Shown here piece after piece: positions 38,701-47,453 of a DNA stretch of 64,000 nucleotides. The notes below the pieces were generated by a model. It ran no database searches. It saw only the letters and a program-made list of their open reading frames with translations, and was not told where the DNA came from. The position numbers and the translations under genes were made by a program. The number at the start of each line of letters is the position of its first letter. Within the stretch, counting starts at the first letter, position 1. Source of the stretch: Lachnospiraceae bacterium UBA1818 (GTDB lineage: Bacteria; Bacillota; Clostridia; Lachnospirales; Lachnospiraceae); contig CAJFQZ010000017.1 of assembly GCA_904419285.1 (NCBI GenBank), forward strand, positions 89,292 through 153,291. The letters are read 5' to 3'.

Positions 38701-39249
38701 CTGATCCGGCAGCCCGTGATCCTGCAGCTCGAGGAAATAGTTATTCTCCCCGAAGATATCCCTGTACTCAAGCGCAGTCTTCTTCGCCTCTTCATACAGA
38801 CCTTTCACGATATACCTCTGGACTTCTCCCGCAAGACATGCGCTGAGGGCAATGATCCCGCCGTGATACTGGCGCAGCAGTTCCTTGTCCACCCTGGGTC
38901 TGTAATAATATCCTTCCACAAATCCTTTGGAGACGATCTTCATCAGATTAGCATATCCTTCATTGTTCTCCGCAAGAAGGACGAGATGATAGTATCTGTC
39001 ATCTCCGCCTGTCACCTCTCTGTCAAACCTGGAATTCGGCGCCACATAGACCTCACAGCCGAGGATCGGGTTGATCCCCTGCTTCTTCGCTTCCCTGTAG
39101 AAATCGATGACGCCGTACATCACTCCGTGATCCGTGATCGCAGCGCTGTTCATCCCCAGCTCTTTGACCCTTGACACATATTCTTTTATTTTATTCGATC
39201 CGTCCAGAAGGCTGTATTCTGTATGAACATGCAGATGTACAAAACTCAT
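35773..39249 (-). CDS. dnaE: DNA polymerase III alpha subunit (DnaE)
   Basis: A 1,158-residue replicative polymerase of the DnaE type. The N-terminal PHP domain begins VHLHVHTEYSLLDGSNK. The polymerase core has PGRGSAAGS near 370 and catalytic Asp in PDIDVDFC near 400. Helix-hairpin-helix and OB-fold regions follow. The ATG has GGAAGG upstream. pfkA lies 87 bases downstream on the same strand. Confidence 0.96.
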   Translation of the reverse strand: MSFVHLHVHTEYSLLDGSNKIKEYVSRVKELGMNSAAITDHGVMYGVIDFYREAKKQGINPILGCEVYVAPNSRFDREVTGGDDRYYHLVLLAENNEGYANLMKIVSKGFVEGYYYRPRVDKELLRQYHGGIIALSACLAGEVQRYIVKGLYEEAKKTALEYRDIFGENNYFLELQDHGLPDQALVNQQLLKMSQETGIELVATNDVHYTYAEDAKAHDILLCIQTGKKLADENRMRYEGGQYYVKSPEEMERLFPYALQALENTQKIADRCSVEIEFGVTKLPKYDVPDGMTSWEYLQKLCWEGLEKRYGPEPSQELKDRLSYELDTIRNMGYVDYFLIVWDFIKYAKDHGIAVGPGRGSAAGSIVSYCLEITTIDPIRYQLLFERFLNPERVSMPDIDVDFCYERRQEVIDYVVRKYGKDRVVQIVTFGTLAARGVIRDVGRVMDLPYAFVDSIAKMIPQELNITIDKALQENPELRRTYENDEQVKNLIDMAKRLEGLPRHSSMHAAGVVISQKSVDEYVPLSRAADGTITTQFTMTTLEELGLLKMDFLGLRTLTVIQNAVRMARRKDPDLDIEKIDYNDQAVMDYIGTGKTDGIFQIESSGMKGFMKELKPHSLEDIIAGIALYRPGPMDFIPQYIKGKNDQSSITYDCPQLEPILAPTYGCIVYQEQVMQIVRDLAGYTLGRSDLLRRAMSKKKGDVMQKERQIFVYGDEAANVPGCIKNGIDEKTANKIYDEMIDFAKYAFNKSHAAAYAVVSYQTAWLKYYYPVEFMAALMTSVIENPPKVAEYIYACRQMNIRILPPDINKGEADFSVDGGNIRYGLAAIKSIGRPVIQAIVAERKEFGLFKNLEDFITRMASRDALNKRAIENLIKSGALDTLGGTRKQFMTIYIQIVDHVNQEKKYSMAGQMTLFDMVSEEQKEEFQIRLPDVGEYSRENLLAFEKEVLGIYISGHPLEEYEDRWRKVITATTADFQPDEETGRTKVREGSREIIGGMITDKTVKHTKTNQMMAFVTLEDLLGTVEVVVFPRDYEKNREYLETDKKVFIRGRVSEEDERASKLICEKVIPFEKTKRELWIQFPDKKTYLEEEQIVYGYLADSEGDDEVVIYCAKERAVKRLPRNRNIRINQQVLGRLMNHFGENRVKVVEKAIENRF

Positions 39250-39290
39250 TTACGCACCTTCCTTTCTTTTTTACCTCTTCTTTAACAATC

Positions 39291-39325
39291 AGGAAAAGGG
39301 CCGCTCCCACCCGGGAACTGCCCTG
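39291..39325 (-). terminator. terminator of the cvfB-like gene
   Basis: Minus strand GGGC-GTTCCC/GGGAGC-GCCC stem followed by TTTTCC, in the 133-base gap before dnaE. Confidence 0.65.
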
Positions 39326-39382
39326 GTCAGTCCTGCCGATCCCTCTGTCCGGGACCGGCATCTGTTTATTCAGCACTGTCTC

Positions 39383-40213
39383 TTATTTTTTCAGCCGGAT
39401 GGCTTCCTGCTCTCCGCTGATCTCGATCTTTCCCTGCTTCAGCAGACGTCCCACAGCTCTCTTGAACGCCGCCTTGCTCATGTCGAACTCTCTTCGGATC
39501 TCTTCCGGAGAGGACTTGTCCGTGACTGCGAGCCTGCCTCCGCACTGCTCCAGCCTTGCGAGGAGCAGCTCCGCATCCTTGTCCATCTGCTCCGGGATCC
39601 TGCCGCGCACGCTTAAATCCAGCTTGCCGTCCGCCTTCACCGACGTGACTCTCGCCTCGACCAGCTGGCCGATCCGCATCCGTCCATAGACTTCCCTGCG
39701 GGGTATCATCGCCGAATACTGATTATCCACAGCCACATAGACGCCGTATTCTCTGTTGATCCCGTATACGGTGCCGCGCACCATATCGTTCTTCTTATAT
39801 GGGGAATCTGTTCTGAGCAGAGACGATATCTTCATCGTGGCGCAGAGACGTCCGCTCTTGTCAACATAGAGACTGACGAGACACCGGTCTCCCTTTTCCA
39901 CCTTCTCCGTCTGCTCTTTATATGGGAGAAGAAGATCCTTCTCCAGCCCCCAGTCGAGAAATGCTCCCACGCGGCCCACATCCACGACCTCCAGGACCGC
40001 CAGCTCTCCCAGCGTCAGCTTCGGCTCCCTTGTCGTGGCGATCATACGGTCGGAAGAGTCCTTATATAAGAAAACCTCTACCGGATCGCCGACCTCTATC
40101 CCTTCCGGAACCTGCTTCTTCGGGAGAAGCACTCTCTCTTCATCGCTTCCCAGGTACACTCCGAAATCCACGATCTTGACCACGGTCAGCACCTGTTTTT
40201 CTCCTAATCTCAT
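39383..40213 (-). CDS. CvfB/YitL-like S1 RNA-binding protein
   Basis: A 276-residue protein with three tandem S1-like OB folds (KIVDFGVYLGSDEERVLLPKKQVPEGIEVGD; DVGRVGAFLDWGLEKDLLLPYKEQ; GTVYGINREYGVYVAVDN) and a C-terminal winged helix (EIRREFDMSKAAFKRAVGRLLKQGKIEI). This is the CvfB layout; in Staphylococcus CvfB is an RNA-binding virulence regulator. The start has AAGGAG five bases upstream. The target RNA here is unknown. Confidence 0.88.
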   Translation of the reverse strand: MRLGEKQVLTVVKIVDFGVYLGSDEERVLLPKKQVPEGIEVGDPVEVFLYKDSSDRMIATTREPKLTLGELAVLEVVDVGRVGAFLDWGLEKDLLLPYKEQTEKVEKGDRCLVSLYVDKSGRLCATMKISSLLRTDSPYKKNDMVRGTVYGINREYGVYVAVDNQYSAMIPRREVYGRMRIGQLVEARVTSVKADGKLDLSVRGRIPEQMDKDAELLLARLEQCGGRLAVTDKSSPEEIRREFDMSKAAFKRAVGRLLKQGKIEISGEQEAIRLKK

Positions 40214-40329
40214 ACCATTCTCCTTATAACTCCTTATAATTTTAAGGTCTTATGCCGTCTTTTGTAACTTTACCTATTTAATCTAATGGATGGTGTTAAA
40301 ATTGTCAATCAATTCACTTTTGAAAAACA

Positions 40330-41078
40330 TCATTTAATCAGACGGAATTCTGTTGACAATAAATAAACATATGAAGTGTACGAATATACACTTCCATCAC
40401 AACGTGCAGTAAGTACTAATTCATCCACCCCAGAAAGTGGGATTGAATAATTTTGTGGCTCTACTCCTGCTGTAAAATGCTCTGTAGCCTGTATTAATTC
40501 CTCTCCATTTCTAAACTCCAGCCATGCCTGACGCTTAGTATCATTATTCACAGATGATAATGCTAATGTAAATTCTAATCTGCTGAACTCTCCATTTAAT
40601 TTATAGGTTACTTCCTGGAAACCATTATTGTTAGTCTGATAATTAGTACAATATATTACATATGGTCTATTGTTTCCTTCATTATCCGTGGTTCCGTTAT
40701 ATATACAAAATCTCCTACGTTCCCTATAAATTCCTGCATATGAAACAAATCGGTTACTGTTGGTTCTTCTGGTGTCACTGGTGTGTCTCCAGGATCCCCG
40801 CTTCTTGAAGCCCCATCATTTCCATCATCAGTGTCCCCCTTCTGTCCTTCTGTAGATCCTGCACTATTCCCTTTACCGTCATCCGTTTCTGTACCTTTAC
40901 TGCTAGACGGATTAGTACCTGTACTTGAAATATTAGATATTAAGGCTATCATTGCTCCTATTACCGCTACGGCTGCAAGCAACTTCAAAAAGCTTTTATC
41001 AACCTTCAATATTATATACGCCCCTACAATTGTAACAATTAACGGAATTAAAATATCGCTAATAATAACTTCACCCAT
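40330..41078 (-). pseudogene. membrane-anchored protein with NPCBM-like C-terminal domain, frameshifted
   Basis: Two frames make one protein. Frame one (41078 down to about 40705) gives two transmembrane helices, a Ser/Thr/Gly/Asp-rich linker and VTDLFHMQEFIGNVGDFVY. A (TA)4 tract at 40698-40705 then shifts the frame, which would end 40 bases later. Reading with one TA fewer continues YNGTTDNEGNNRPYVIYCTN..., and runs to 40330 through a beta-rich domain that resembles NPCBM/NEW2 carbohydrate-binding modules (KLNGEFSRLEFTL). It is much poorer in GC than its neighbours; one 60-base line near 40321 has only 16 G/C. No family is certain. Transfer is likely. Confidence 0.7.
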
Positions 41079-41295
41079 ACAAATCGCCCTTTTAATTATT
41101 GTTTAGATTATTTTTTAATTATAACACCCGTCAGTCTTTTTTTATAGTTTTATCTCGACACTTTACGCGTACAATATTTATCTCATTTCATCCTCAAACT
41201 TTTGAATTTCTAAAAGCGGTACTCTATATCATAGATAGAAAAGGAAGAGCAGCCAGCAGCTTGCCACAAAATAATTTACTATCACTCACAAACAG

Positions 41296-41320
41296 CCGTC
41301 ACTGTTGGCAGTAGTGACGG
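41296..41320. terminator. hairpin between the AT-rich gene and the EndoQ-UvrD gene
   Basis: Perfect 8-bp stem CCGTCACT/AGTGACGG with a nine-base loop. On the plus strand ATATTTCTTTT follows; on the minus strand, which both neighbours use, only CTGTTTG follows. It may terminate the EndoQ-UvrD gene. Confidence 0.5.
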
Positions 41321-41361
41321 ATATTTCTTTTCCTATAAGACCTCATAATAGAGACTAATTT

Positions 41362-44300
41362 CTACAGTTCAAACAAACTCATCTGATGACAGTTCTCTTC
41401 TTTTCTCTTCTTCTCCGCATTTTCTGTCTCTATCAGTCCCTGCGGAAGTGTTTTTAGAAACTCAGATGTTTCTCCGGATGTCGTCAGGATCAGTTCTTCC
41501 TTTGCCCTCGTCATGCCCACATAGAACAGCCGTCGCTCTTCTTCCCTGTCTGTGGGATGCGTTTCACTCTCCAGGGGGATCGATCCCTGATCCGCCCCGT
41601 AGATGAACACAACCGGGAATTCCAGCCCTTTGGAGCCGTGCAGGGTCATGATGGTGACCGCGTCGGAAGTGTATTTTTTCGTGCCGCACCGCTTCAGGTC
41701 GCTCTCCACGCCCAGGCTGAGTGCGTCCAGGAATTCCGGCATTGTCTTGTAAAACACAGTCATCTGAAGAAGCTTCTGCATGGCAGGGCTGTCTGAGAGT
41801 CCCAGTTCTTCCATCCACTGCTCCAGGAATTTCTGTGGCTTTTTCTTCTGATAGAGCGGGCGGAACTTTTCTGCTGCATTTTCGATGATCTCTGCTGTCA
41901 TCTCATTCCACTCCAGCTTCCACAGCTCCTCAGCACAGGACTTCACAGAGGCAGGATCCTGCGGCTCCTCCAGATACCGGAAGAAGCAGATGCTCTCCTG
42001 GACGGCCCTGTCTGTTAAGAAGTCCTCTCTGCCGGCTGCGATATACGGGATGCTCTCCTTCTTCAGGCATTTCTCCACAAGCTCTGCCTGGTGATGGGTC
42101 CTGCAGAGCACTGCGATCTCATCGAATCCTCTGGGCCTGCGCTCTCCCATCTCCCAGGCCGCTTCATGAGCCTCAAGCATTCCGATTCCGCCCACCAGAC
42201 GGTTGATCTCCTTTGCGATAAAAACAGCCTCTCCCATGGGGCTCCCTGCGCGGACAAGCCGTACGGGAAGACCGTCCGGACAGTTCGGGTGGAGCAGACG
42301 CCCATCACACTGTTCCGTGTCTTTTTCCCCGCTCTGCTCTGCATCCGCCTTCTCTCCCTGGGAGATCATCTCCAGCGCCGCGCTCAGGATCTGCGGAGAT
42401 GACCGGTAGTTTTCCTTCAGCTGTATCACCTCAAGGTCACTATATTCTTTCTTAAGCTTCTCAAAACATTCCGCATCTGCGCCTCGGAACCCGTAGATGG
42501 ACTGATCCGGATCCCCGATCACAAACAGCTCCCGCCCCACTCTGCTCCACAGCTTCACGAGCCGGAACTGCGCCGGATTGATATCCTGGAATTCATCGAC
42601 CAGAAGATAGCGGAACTGCCGCTCCCATCCTTCGCTCAGGCTGCCGTCCTCGATCCGCTCTGCCGTGCGCAGCAGAAGCTCGTCAAAATCCCAGAGCTTC
42701 CGCAGAGCCTTCTTCTCCTCATAGCTCCGGAACGCCTGCTGCCGCAGCTCCCTGATGTTCTCTCCCTCCTGAGACATGGAAAGGCCGGACTTGTACCTTG
42801 AGGCTGCCTCAAGAAATTCTTTCGTGTTCATCGGGATCCCGGTCTCGGCGATGGTTTCTTCTGCCATCCTGCGCTGTTCTTCGTCCGTGATGAGCACTGA
42901 GTCCTCGCCCTGCGCCTTCAGAAAATTCAGGCACACAGCATGGAAGGTCCCGATCTGCATGGTGCGCGCCGCCTGCTTTTTCCCGGTCTCCCGCTGGATC
43001 CTCTCTCTCATCTCCGCAGCCGCCTGGTTCGTAAAGGTGACCGCAGTAATGTCAGACGGCTTCACCTTCCTGTATTCCAGAAGGTACCTGAGCCGTGAGA
43101 CAAGCGTCTTCGTCTTTCCCGTACCCGGGCCGGCCTTCACAGCGATATGAGGCGAACTGCACCGCACAGCATATGCCTGTTCCGGGTTCAGGACCGGCGC
43201 CGAGGCGGCGCTTTTCTCTTTTCCGTCTGTCACGTCCCGGCCGCCACGCTCCGACGCAGTCTCCTGCCCTTTCTCCGGCTCTGCCGAGGTCTTTTCCTGC
43301 TGTACGCTCTGCTCCCCGCTGCATTCTCCGCCGGCAGGTAAGCCGCCCTCATCTGATCTGCCGGCAGATGAGCCGATCGCATCTGATCCTTTGGCAGGTG
43401 ATCCATCCGCATCTGATCCGCCCGCCTGCGCCGTGCCCGCGCCCAGCAGATCGAAGAAATTCATCTGTCCCTCTGTATTGTTCAGCTCCTCAGCGCTGAA
43501 CAGACGGATAACGCCGTATTCTCCGTCGAATCCCGGGATGCGTTCCACCTGGCCGCTGCGCAGCCTCTCGATTCCTTCCGCCACACGGCTCCCCGACACT
43601 CTGCGGATATCTTCCAGAGGGAGGTTTCTCAGGATCTCGAATTCCGGTCCAAGCTCAGAGAGAATCCTGCGATATTCCCGTTCCGCCTTTTTGCTGGCGG
43701 CAGATGTCCCGATGGATGCGCCGATGACTTCCGGGAGCGGCACAAGGCTCTCGAACCGCTTTGCATTTTCCCGCACATACCCCTCCGGGCGGTCTGAGAG
43801 CTCCTCCACCCGATGGGAGACTCCGATGGTGATCTTCCTGCCGCACACCGGACATTTTCCGTTATACTTCATCGTCTCGGACGGAGTGAGACAGAGGTTG
43901 CACTTCCGGTGTCCGTCCATATGATATTTTCCTTCTTCCGGGAAGAACTCGATCGTCCCGCCAAGCCCTTCCCCGGTCTGGATTGCTTTCGCCAGCGCCT
44001 CATATGACATCGGAATGTCGAACAGGTTCGCCTCCCGGCCCAGCTTTGCCGGGGAGTGGGCGTCTGAATTTGAGATGAGCTGGAAGCGGTCCAGAGCGGA
44101 CACGCGCCAGTTCATCGGCGGATCTGAAGAAAGCCCGGTCTCCATGGCGTGTATGTACGGCGTGAGATCTTCAAAGCACTCCTCCACTGTGTCAAATCCG
44201 GAAAACGCGCCGAACAGAGAAAAGTGGGGCGTCCAGATATGCGCCGGCACATAGACTGCGTCAGGGCAGAGCTCCAGCAGGATCTCCAGCAGATCATGGC

Positions 44301-44718
44301 AGTCCAGCCCAAGGATCGGGCGGCCGTCAGAATGGATATTCCCGATCTGTTCCAGCTTCGCGGAGATCTTTTCCGCGTCCTCCAGCCCCGGCAGAAGGAT
44401 AAGGCTGTGTACCTTGCGGACCTTCCCGTTTTTCTTGTAGATCGAACTGATCTCGCCTGTGACCACAAAGCGGGGAATCATTTCCCCCGGCACGCCTTCC
44501 TCCCGGAGCCGGTACTCATCTTTCAGCACATACAGCCCGTCCTCCGCCGGTTCCAGTTTCTCCGTCAGTTCCTCCCGCCATGCCGGATGCGTGAAGTCTC
44601 CGGTACCCACGATGTGGATTCCTTTCCTCCGCGCCCAGAGGTCAAGATGCTCCGGCGTACAGTCTTTGCTCGTTGCCCGGGAATAACGGGAATGAATGTG
44701 TAAATCTGCTATGTACAT
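41362..44718 (-). CDS. EndoQ-like PHP endonuclease fused to a UvrD/PcrA-type helicase
   Basis: About 1,118 residues. The N-terminal 400 residues match the TIGR00375/EndoQ family: ADLHIHSRYSRATSKD (PHP metal site), VGTGDFTHPAW, and a zinc finger CNLC...CPVC near 272-292. EndoQ nicks DNA at deaminated bases. A low-complexity linker (about 430-520) with a 10-residue repeat follows. Then comes a superfamily 1 helicase: Walker A GPGTGKT near 531, LLVDEFQDINPAQF, GDPDQSIYGFRGAD, and TLHGSKGLEF. The start is ATG at 44718 with AGAGGTG upstream. It follows brnQ by five bases. A repair role on deaminated DNA is inferred. Confidence 0.88.
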   Translation of the reverse strand: MYIADLHIHSRYSRATSKDCTPEHLDLWARRKGIHIVGTGDFTHPAWREELTEKLEPAEDGLYVLKDEYRLREEGVPGEMIPRFVVTGEISSIYKKNGKVRKVHSLILLPGLEDAEKISAKLEQIGNIHSDGRPILGLDCHDLLEILLELCPDAVYVPAHIWTPHFSLFGAFSGFDTVEECFEDLTPYIHAMETGLSSDPPMNWRVSALDRFQLISNSDAHSPAKLGREANLFDIPMSYEALAKAIQTGEGLGGTIEFFPEEGKYHMDGHRKCNLCLTPSETMKYNGKCPVCGRKITIGVSHRVEELSDRPEGYVRENAKRFESLVPLPEVIGASIGTSAASKKAEREYRRILSELGPEFEILRNLPLEDIRRVSGSRVAEGIERLRSGQVERIPGFDGEYGVIRLFSAEELNNTEGQMNFFDLLGAGTAQAGGSDADGSPAKGSDAIGSSAGRSDEGGLPAGGECSGEQSVQQEKTSAEPEKGQETASERGGRDVTDGKEKSAASAPVLNPEQAYAVRCSSPHIAVKAGPGTGKTKTLVSRLRYLLEYRKVKPSDITAVTFTNQAAAEMRERIQRETGKKQAARTMQIGTFHAVCLNFLKAQGEDSVLITDEEQRRMAEETIAETGIPMNTKEFLEAASRYKSGLSMSQEGENIRELRQQAFRSYEEKKALRKLWDFDELLLRTAERIEDGSLSEGWERQFRYLLVDEFQDINPAQFRLVKLWSRVGRELFVIGDPDQSIYGFRGADAECFEKLKKEYSDLEVIQLKENYRSSPQILSAALEMISQGEKADAEQSGEKDTEQCDGRLLHPNCPDGLPVRLVRAGSPMGEAVFIAKEINRLVGGIGMLEAHEAAWEMGERRPRGFDEIAVLCRTHHQAELVEKCLKKESIPYIAAGREDFLTDRAVQESICFFRYLEEPQDPASVKSCAEELWKLEWNEMTAEIIENAAEKFRPLYQKKKPQKFLEQWMEELGLSDSPAMQKLLQMTVFYKTMPEFLDALSLGVESDLKRCGTKKYTSDAVTIMTLHGSKGLEFPVVFIYGADQGSIPLESETHPTDREEERRLFYVGMTRAKEELILTTSGETSEFLKTLPQGLIETENAEKKRKEENCHQMSLFEL
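43343..43432. repeat. three degenerate 30-bp tandem repeats in the EndoQ-UvrD linker
   Basis: Units at 43343-43372, 43373-43402 and 43403-43432 share the core CATCTGATC. They encode a 10-residue unit close to SD-x2-GS-x-A/P-G on the minus strand. They fall in the linker between nuclease and helicase, so copy changes would alter linker length without shifting the frame. Confidence 0.7.
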
Positions 44719-44723
44719 TGAAA

Positions 44724-46088
44724 TCACCTCTCTGTACTTTCCCTTGATCGTAAAGAATAAACCATATGGACCCCAAGCCCGATCAGCAGTCCCGCCAGAG
44801 CCGGGCATACCCAGCCGAAGCCCTGCTCCGAAAAGGGAAGGACACCCGACGCGGCCCGTATTACTGTCTCAAGATGCAGGACATCACGCAGTACCTCCGG
44901 AAGAGTCCTCAGGAAGTCAAAGACCGCTCCCGCTGCCGTAAACCCGATCGTCCACCGCAGCACCCTTCTGTCATCCTGGAAGAATCTTCCGCAGAGGGTG
45001 AGCAGGATCAGCACAACAGCCAGCGGATACAGGAACATCAGAACCGGCATGGAAAATGCGATGATCGCATCCAGCCCAAGATTCGCCACCAGGAACGACA
45101 GGACACAGAAGGATACCGCCCAGACGCGGTACGACGGGCCTCCCGGGAAGATCTTCACAAAGGTCTCTCCGCAGCTTGTGATCAGCCCCACTGCAGTCTT
45201 CAGGCACGCCACTGTGACAGTCGCCGCCAGGATGACCGCGCCGGCGCCGCCGAAATAGTATTCTGCGATCTGCGCGAGTGCTTCCCCTCCATTGGACGCT
45301 GCCGGGAATACGCCCCGGCTCTGCGCGCCTACAACCGTTACCAGGACATAGATCACCGCCATCAGAAGCGCGCTGAAGGCTCCCGCCTTCACTGTATTTG
45401 CCGCCACTTCTCCCGGCTCCTTCACCCCCAGGCTCCGGATCACGTCCACCACCACGATCCCGAACGCGAGTCCCGCCAGGACATCCATTGTATTATATCC
45501 TTCCAGCAGCCCCGTGAAAAACGCTGCCTGCTCATAGGCCCCGGAAGCCGAGATCTCCCCGATGTTTCCCATCGGTGACAGGACAGCGCGTATGACAAGG
45601 ACTCCCAGAAGACAGAGAAAGAGCGGATTCAGCACTTTCCCCACCCAGGTCAGGATCTCTCCCGGCCGCAGGGAAAAGAAAAGCACCGCCGCGAAAAACA
45701 CTGCCGAAAATAGCGCCAGAGCGGCCGTCTGCATCTCTACCGGAAGGATCCGCTCTACTCCCACAGTAAATGAAACAGTAGCGCAGCGCGGGATCGCAAG
45801 GAACGGCCCGATGGCGAGATAAAGCGCACAGGTGAAAAAAAGGCCGTACCGCTTTCCCACACGGCTGCTCAGCTCAAGCAGACTTTCCTCCCGGCTGATC
45901 CCCAGCGCCGCAACACCAAGAAGAGGCAGGCCCACGCCGGTGATAAGAAACCCGGCTGCCGCCTGCCACATATTACTCCCCGCAAGCTGTCCCATGGATG
46001 CCGGGAAGATCAGGTTGCCCGCCCCGAAAAACATGCCGAACAGCATACTTGCCACAAATATAAGTTCTCTGAACCTCAGTTTTTTCAT
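44724..46088 (-). CDS. brnQ: branched-chain amino acid carrier (BrnQ)
   Basis: A 454-residue, 12-helix transporter of the LIVCS family taking up Leu, Ile and Val with Na+ or H+. It starts MKKLRFRELIFVASMLFGMFFGAGNLIFPASMGQLAG, the diagnostic BrnQ N terminus, and has AIPRCATVSFTVG. The C-terminal helix is WVCPALAGLLIGLGVHMVY. It ends five bases before the EndoQ-UvrD start, implying one transcript. Confidence 0.93.
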   Translation of the reverse strand: MKKLRFRELIFVASMLFGMFFGAGNLIFPASMGQLAGSNMWQAAAGFLITGVGLPLLGVAALGISREESLLELSSRVGKRYGLFFTCALYLAIGPFLAIPRCATVSFTVGVERILPVEMQTAALALFSAVFFAAVLFFSLRPGEILTWVGKVLNPLFLCLLGVLVIRAVLSPMGNIGEISASGAYEQAAFFTGLLEGYNTMDVLAGLAFGIVVVDVIRSLGVKEPGEVAANTVKAGAFSALLMAVIYVLVTVVGAQSRGVFPAASNGGEALAQIAEYYFGGAGAVILAATVTVACLKTAVGLITSCGETFVKIFPGGPSYRVWAVSFCVLSFLVANLGLDAIIAFSMPVLMFLYPLAVVLILLTLCGRFFQDDRRVLRWTIGFTAAGAVFDFLRTLPEVLRDVLHLETVIRAASGVLPFSEQGFGWVCPALAGLLIGLGVHMVYSLRSRESTER

Positions 46089-46190
46089 CTTTTTTCCATC
46101 CCCTGTCAGTTCTGCTCCGATACGTCGGCAGGTTCCGCCGCCCATATCCGAAGCCGTCTATTGCCATTCTACTACAGGGGAAATCAGGAT

Positions 46191-47453
46191 TCAAGGGGTG
46201 GGAAATTCCAGGCACGCCTTGAACTGATCGCAGTCGATCTTGATGTCAAATTCTCCTCCCAGCGCTTTCGCATAAGTGCTCACGATCGCCAGTCCGAGAC
46301 CGTTTCCTTCACTGCTCCTGGACTTGTCGCCTCTCGCAAACCGCTCCACAATATCCTCTTTCGTAAAGTCCATATAGTATCCGGCGGTATTAGTGATCTC
46401 AAGACAGAGCTTCTCCGGCTTTCCCTGTTCTTTCCCTTTCCGGTATGTCTTCACAAACACGCGGGTCCCTTTTGCCGAATATTTAAGCGCATTCTCCATC
46501 AGATTCTGGACGATCCTGTAGAAATACATATTGTCCGTCTCGACCTCCGTGCTCTCGTCCGTGAGCTGCTCTACAAAGCTCAGCCCGCTCTCTTTGATCC
46601 GGTCGTCCAGATCCGCGAAGATCTGATCGATCAGACGGTTCACCTCAAACTTCTCCACATGGAGCTCCACATTGCCGCTGCTCGCTTTAGCCAGTGAGAA
46701 CAGACTGTTGATCATCTCCTTGAGCTTTTCCGCCCGCTCTGAGATAACTTCCACATAATCTTTCACAACATCGCTGAGCTCTTCCTTTTTGATCAGCTCG
46801 ATATACCCCACCATGGACGTCAGCGGCGTCTTCAGGTCATGGGACACATTGGTGATCAGGTCCACCCTGAGCTGATCGCTCCGGGACACCTTTTCCAGAC
46901 TCTTTCTCTCGATCTCCAGCGCCTCGCTGATCCGCTGCTCGGTCCGCTCTTCCAGATGATCGATGATGAAGTCCAGCTTCTTCTGCCAGAACCGATGGGA
47001 CAGTGCCAGGTACAGCGCCGTCTGAATCAGGACGGTCATCACCGTCAGATATCCGGATGCCGTATACATATATCCCTCGCTGATCATGCTCAGAAGATAC
47101 ACGCACGCCAGGAAGAGGATCACGCCGCCCGCCTTCAGGATCTTCTTCTCCAGCTGTCTCGATGCCTCTCTCCATTCTTCATAGTAATCTTCCTGCTCCG
47201 GCTGCCATCCGCCGAGTTTTCTGTTCAGGAAATTATTGAAGAAAAGCACGGATCCGCCGCCGAACGAAAGATTTCCGCAAATGAAAAAAAGAAGACTCGC
47301 CTCATCCGAATAATATCCTCTGTATATAATATTTATCAGAAAGAAAAAAAGTCCTCCGGCGATCGCTCCGGCGCCCAGCACCATGATCAGATCCCGGTTC
47401 CTGGAATTGATCTCTCTCCACTTTTCACTTGTATTTTTCCATCTTGTAGCCAA
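46191..47453 (-). CDS. sensor histidine kinase
   Basis: A 420-residue kinase with four transmembrane helices (about 22-44, 50-68, 107-125, 133-152), no large extracellular domain, and no clear HAMP. The H-box is NVSHDLKTPLTSMVGY near 207, the N-box NLMENALKYS, and the G-box GNGLGLAIVSTYAKALGG. The short sensor region suggests sensing in or at the membrane. TTG start with AAAGGTGG upstream; it overlaps the response regulator by 29 bases. Confidence 0.9.
   Translation of the reverse strand: MATRWKNTSEKWREINSRNRDLIMVLGAGAIAGGLFFFLINIIYRGYYSDEASLLFFICGNLSFGGGSVLFFNNFLNRKLGGWQPEQEDYYEEWREASRQLEKKILKAGGVILFLACVYLLSMISEGYMYTASGYLTVMTVLIQTALYLALSHRFWQKKLDFIIDHLEERTEQRISEALEIERKSLEKVSRSDQLRVDLITNVSHDLKTPLTSMVGYIELIKKEELSDVVKDYVEVISERAEKLKEMINSLFSLAKASSGNVELHVEKFEVNRLIDQIFADLDDRIKESGLSFVEQLTDESTEVETDNMYFYRIVQNLMENALKYSAKGTRVFVKTYRKGKEQGKPEKLCLEITNTAGYYMDFTKEDIVERFARGDKSRSSEGNGLGLAIVSTYAKALGGEFDIKIDCDQFKACLEFPTP

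Noticed and set aside
43343-43432. CRISPR-like repeats
   Set aside because: The units are adjoining, degenerate and in coding frame, without spacers.
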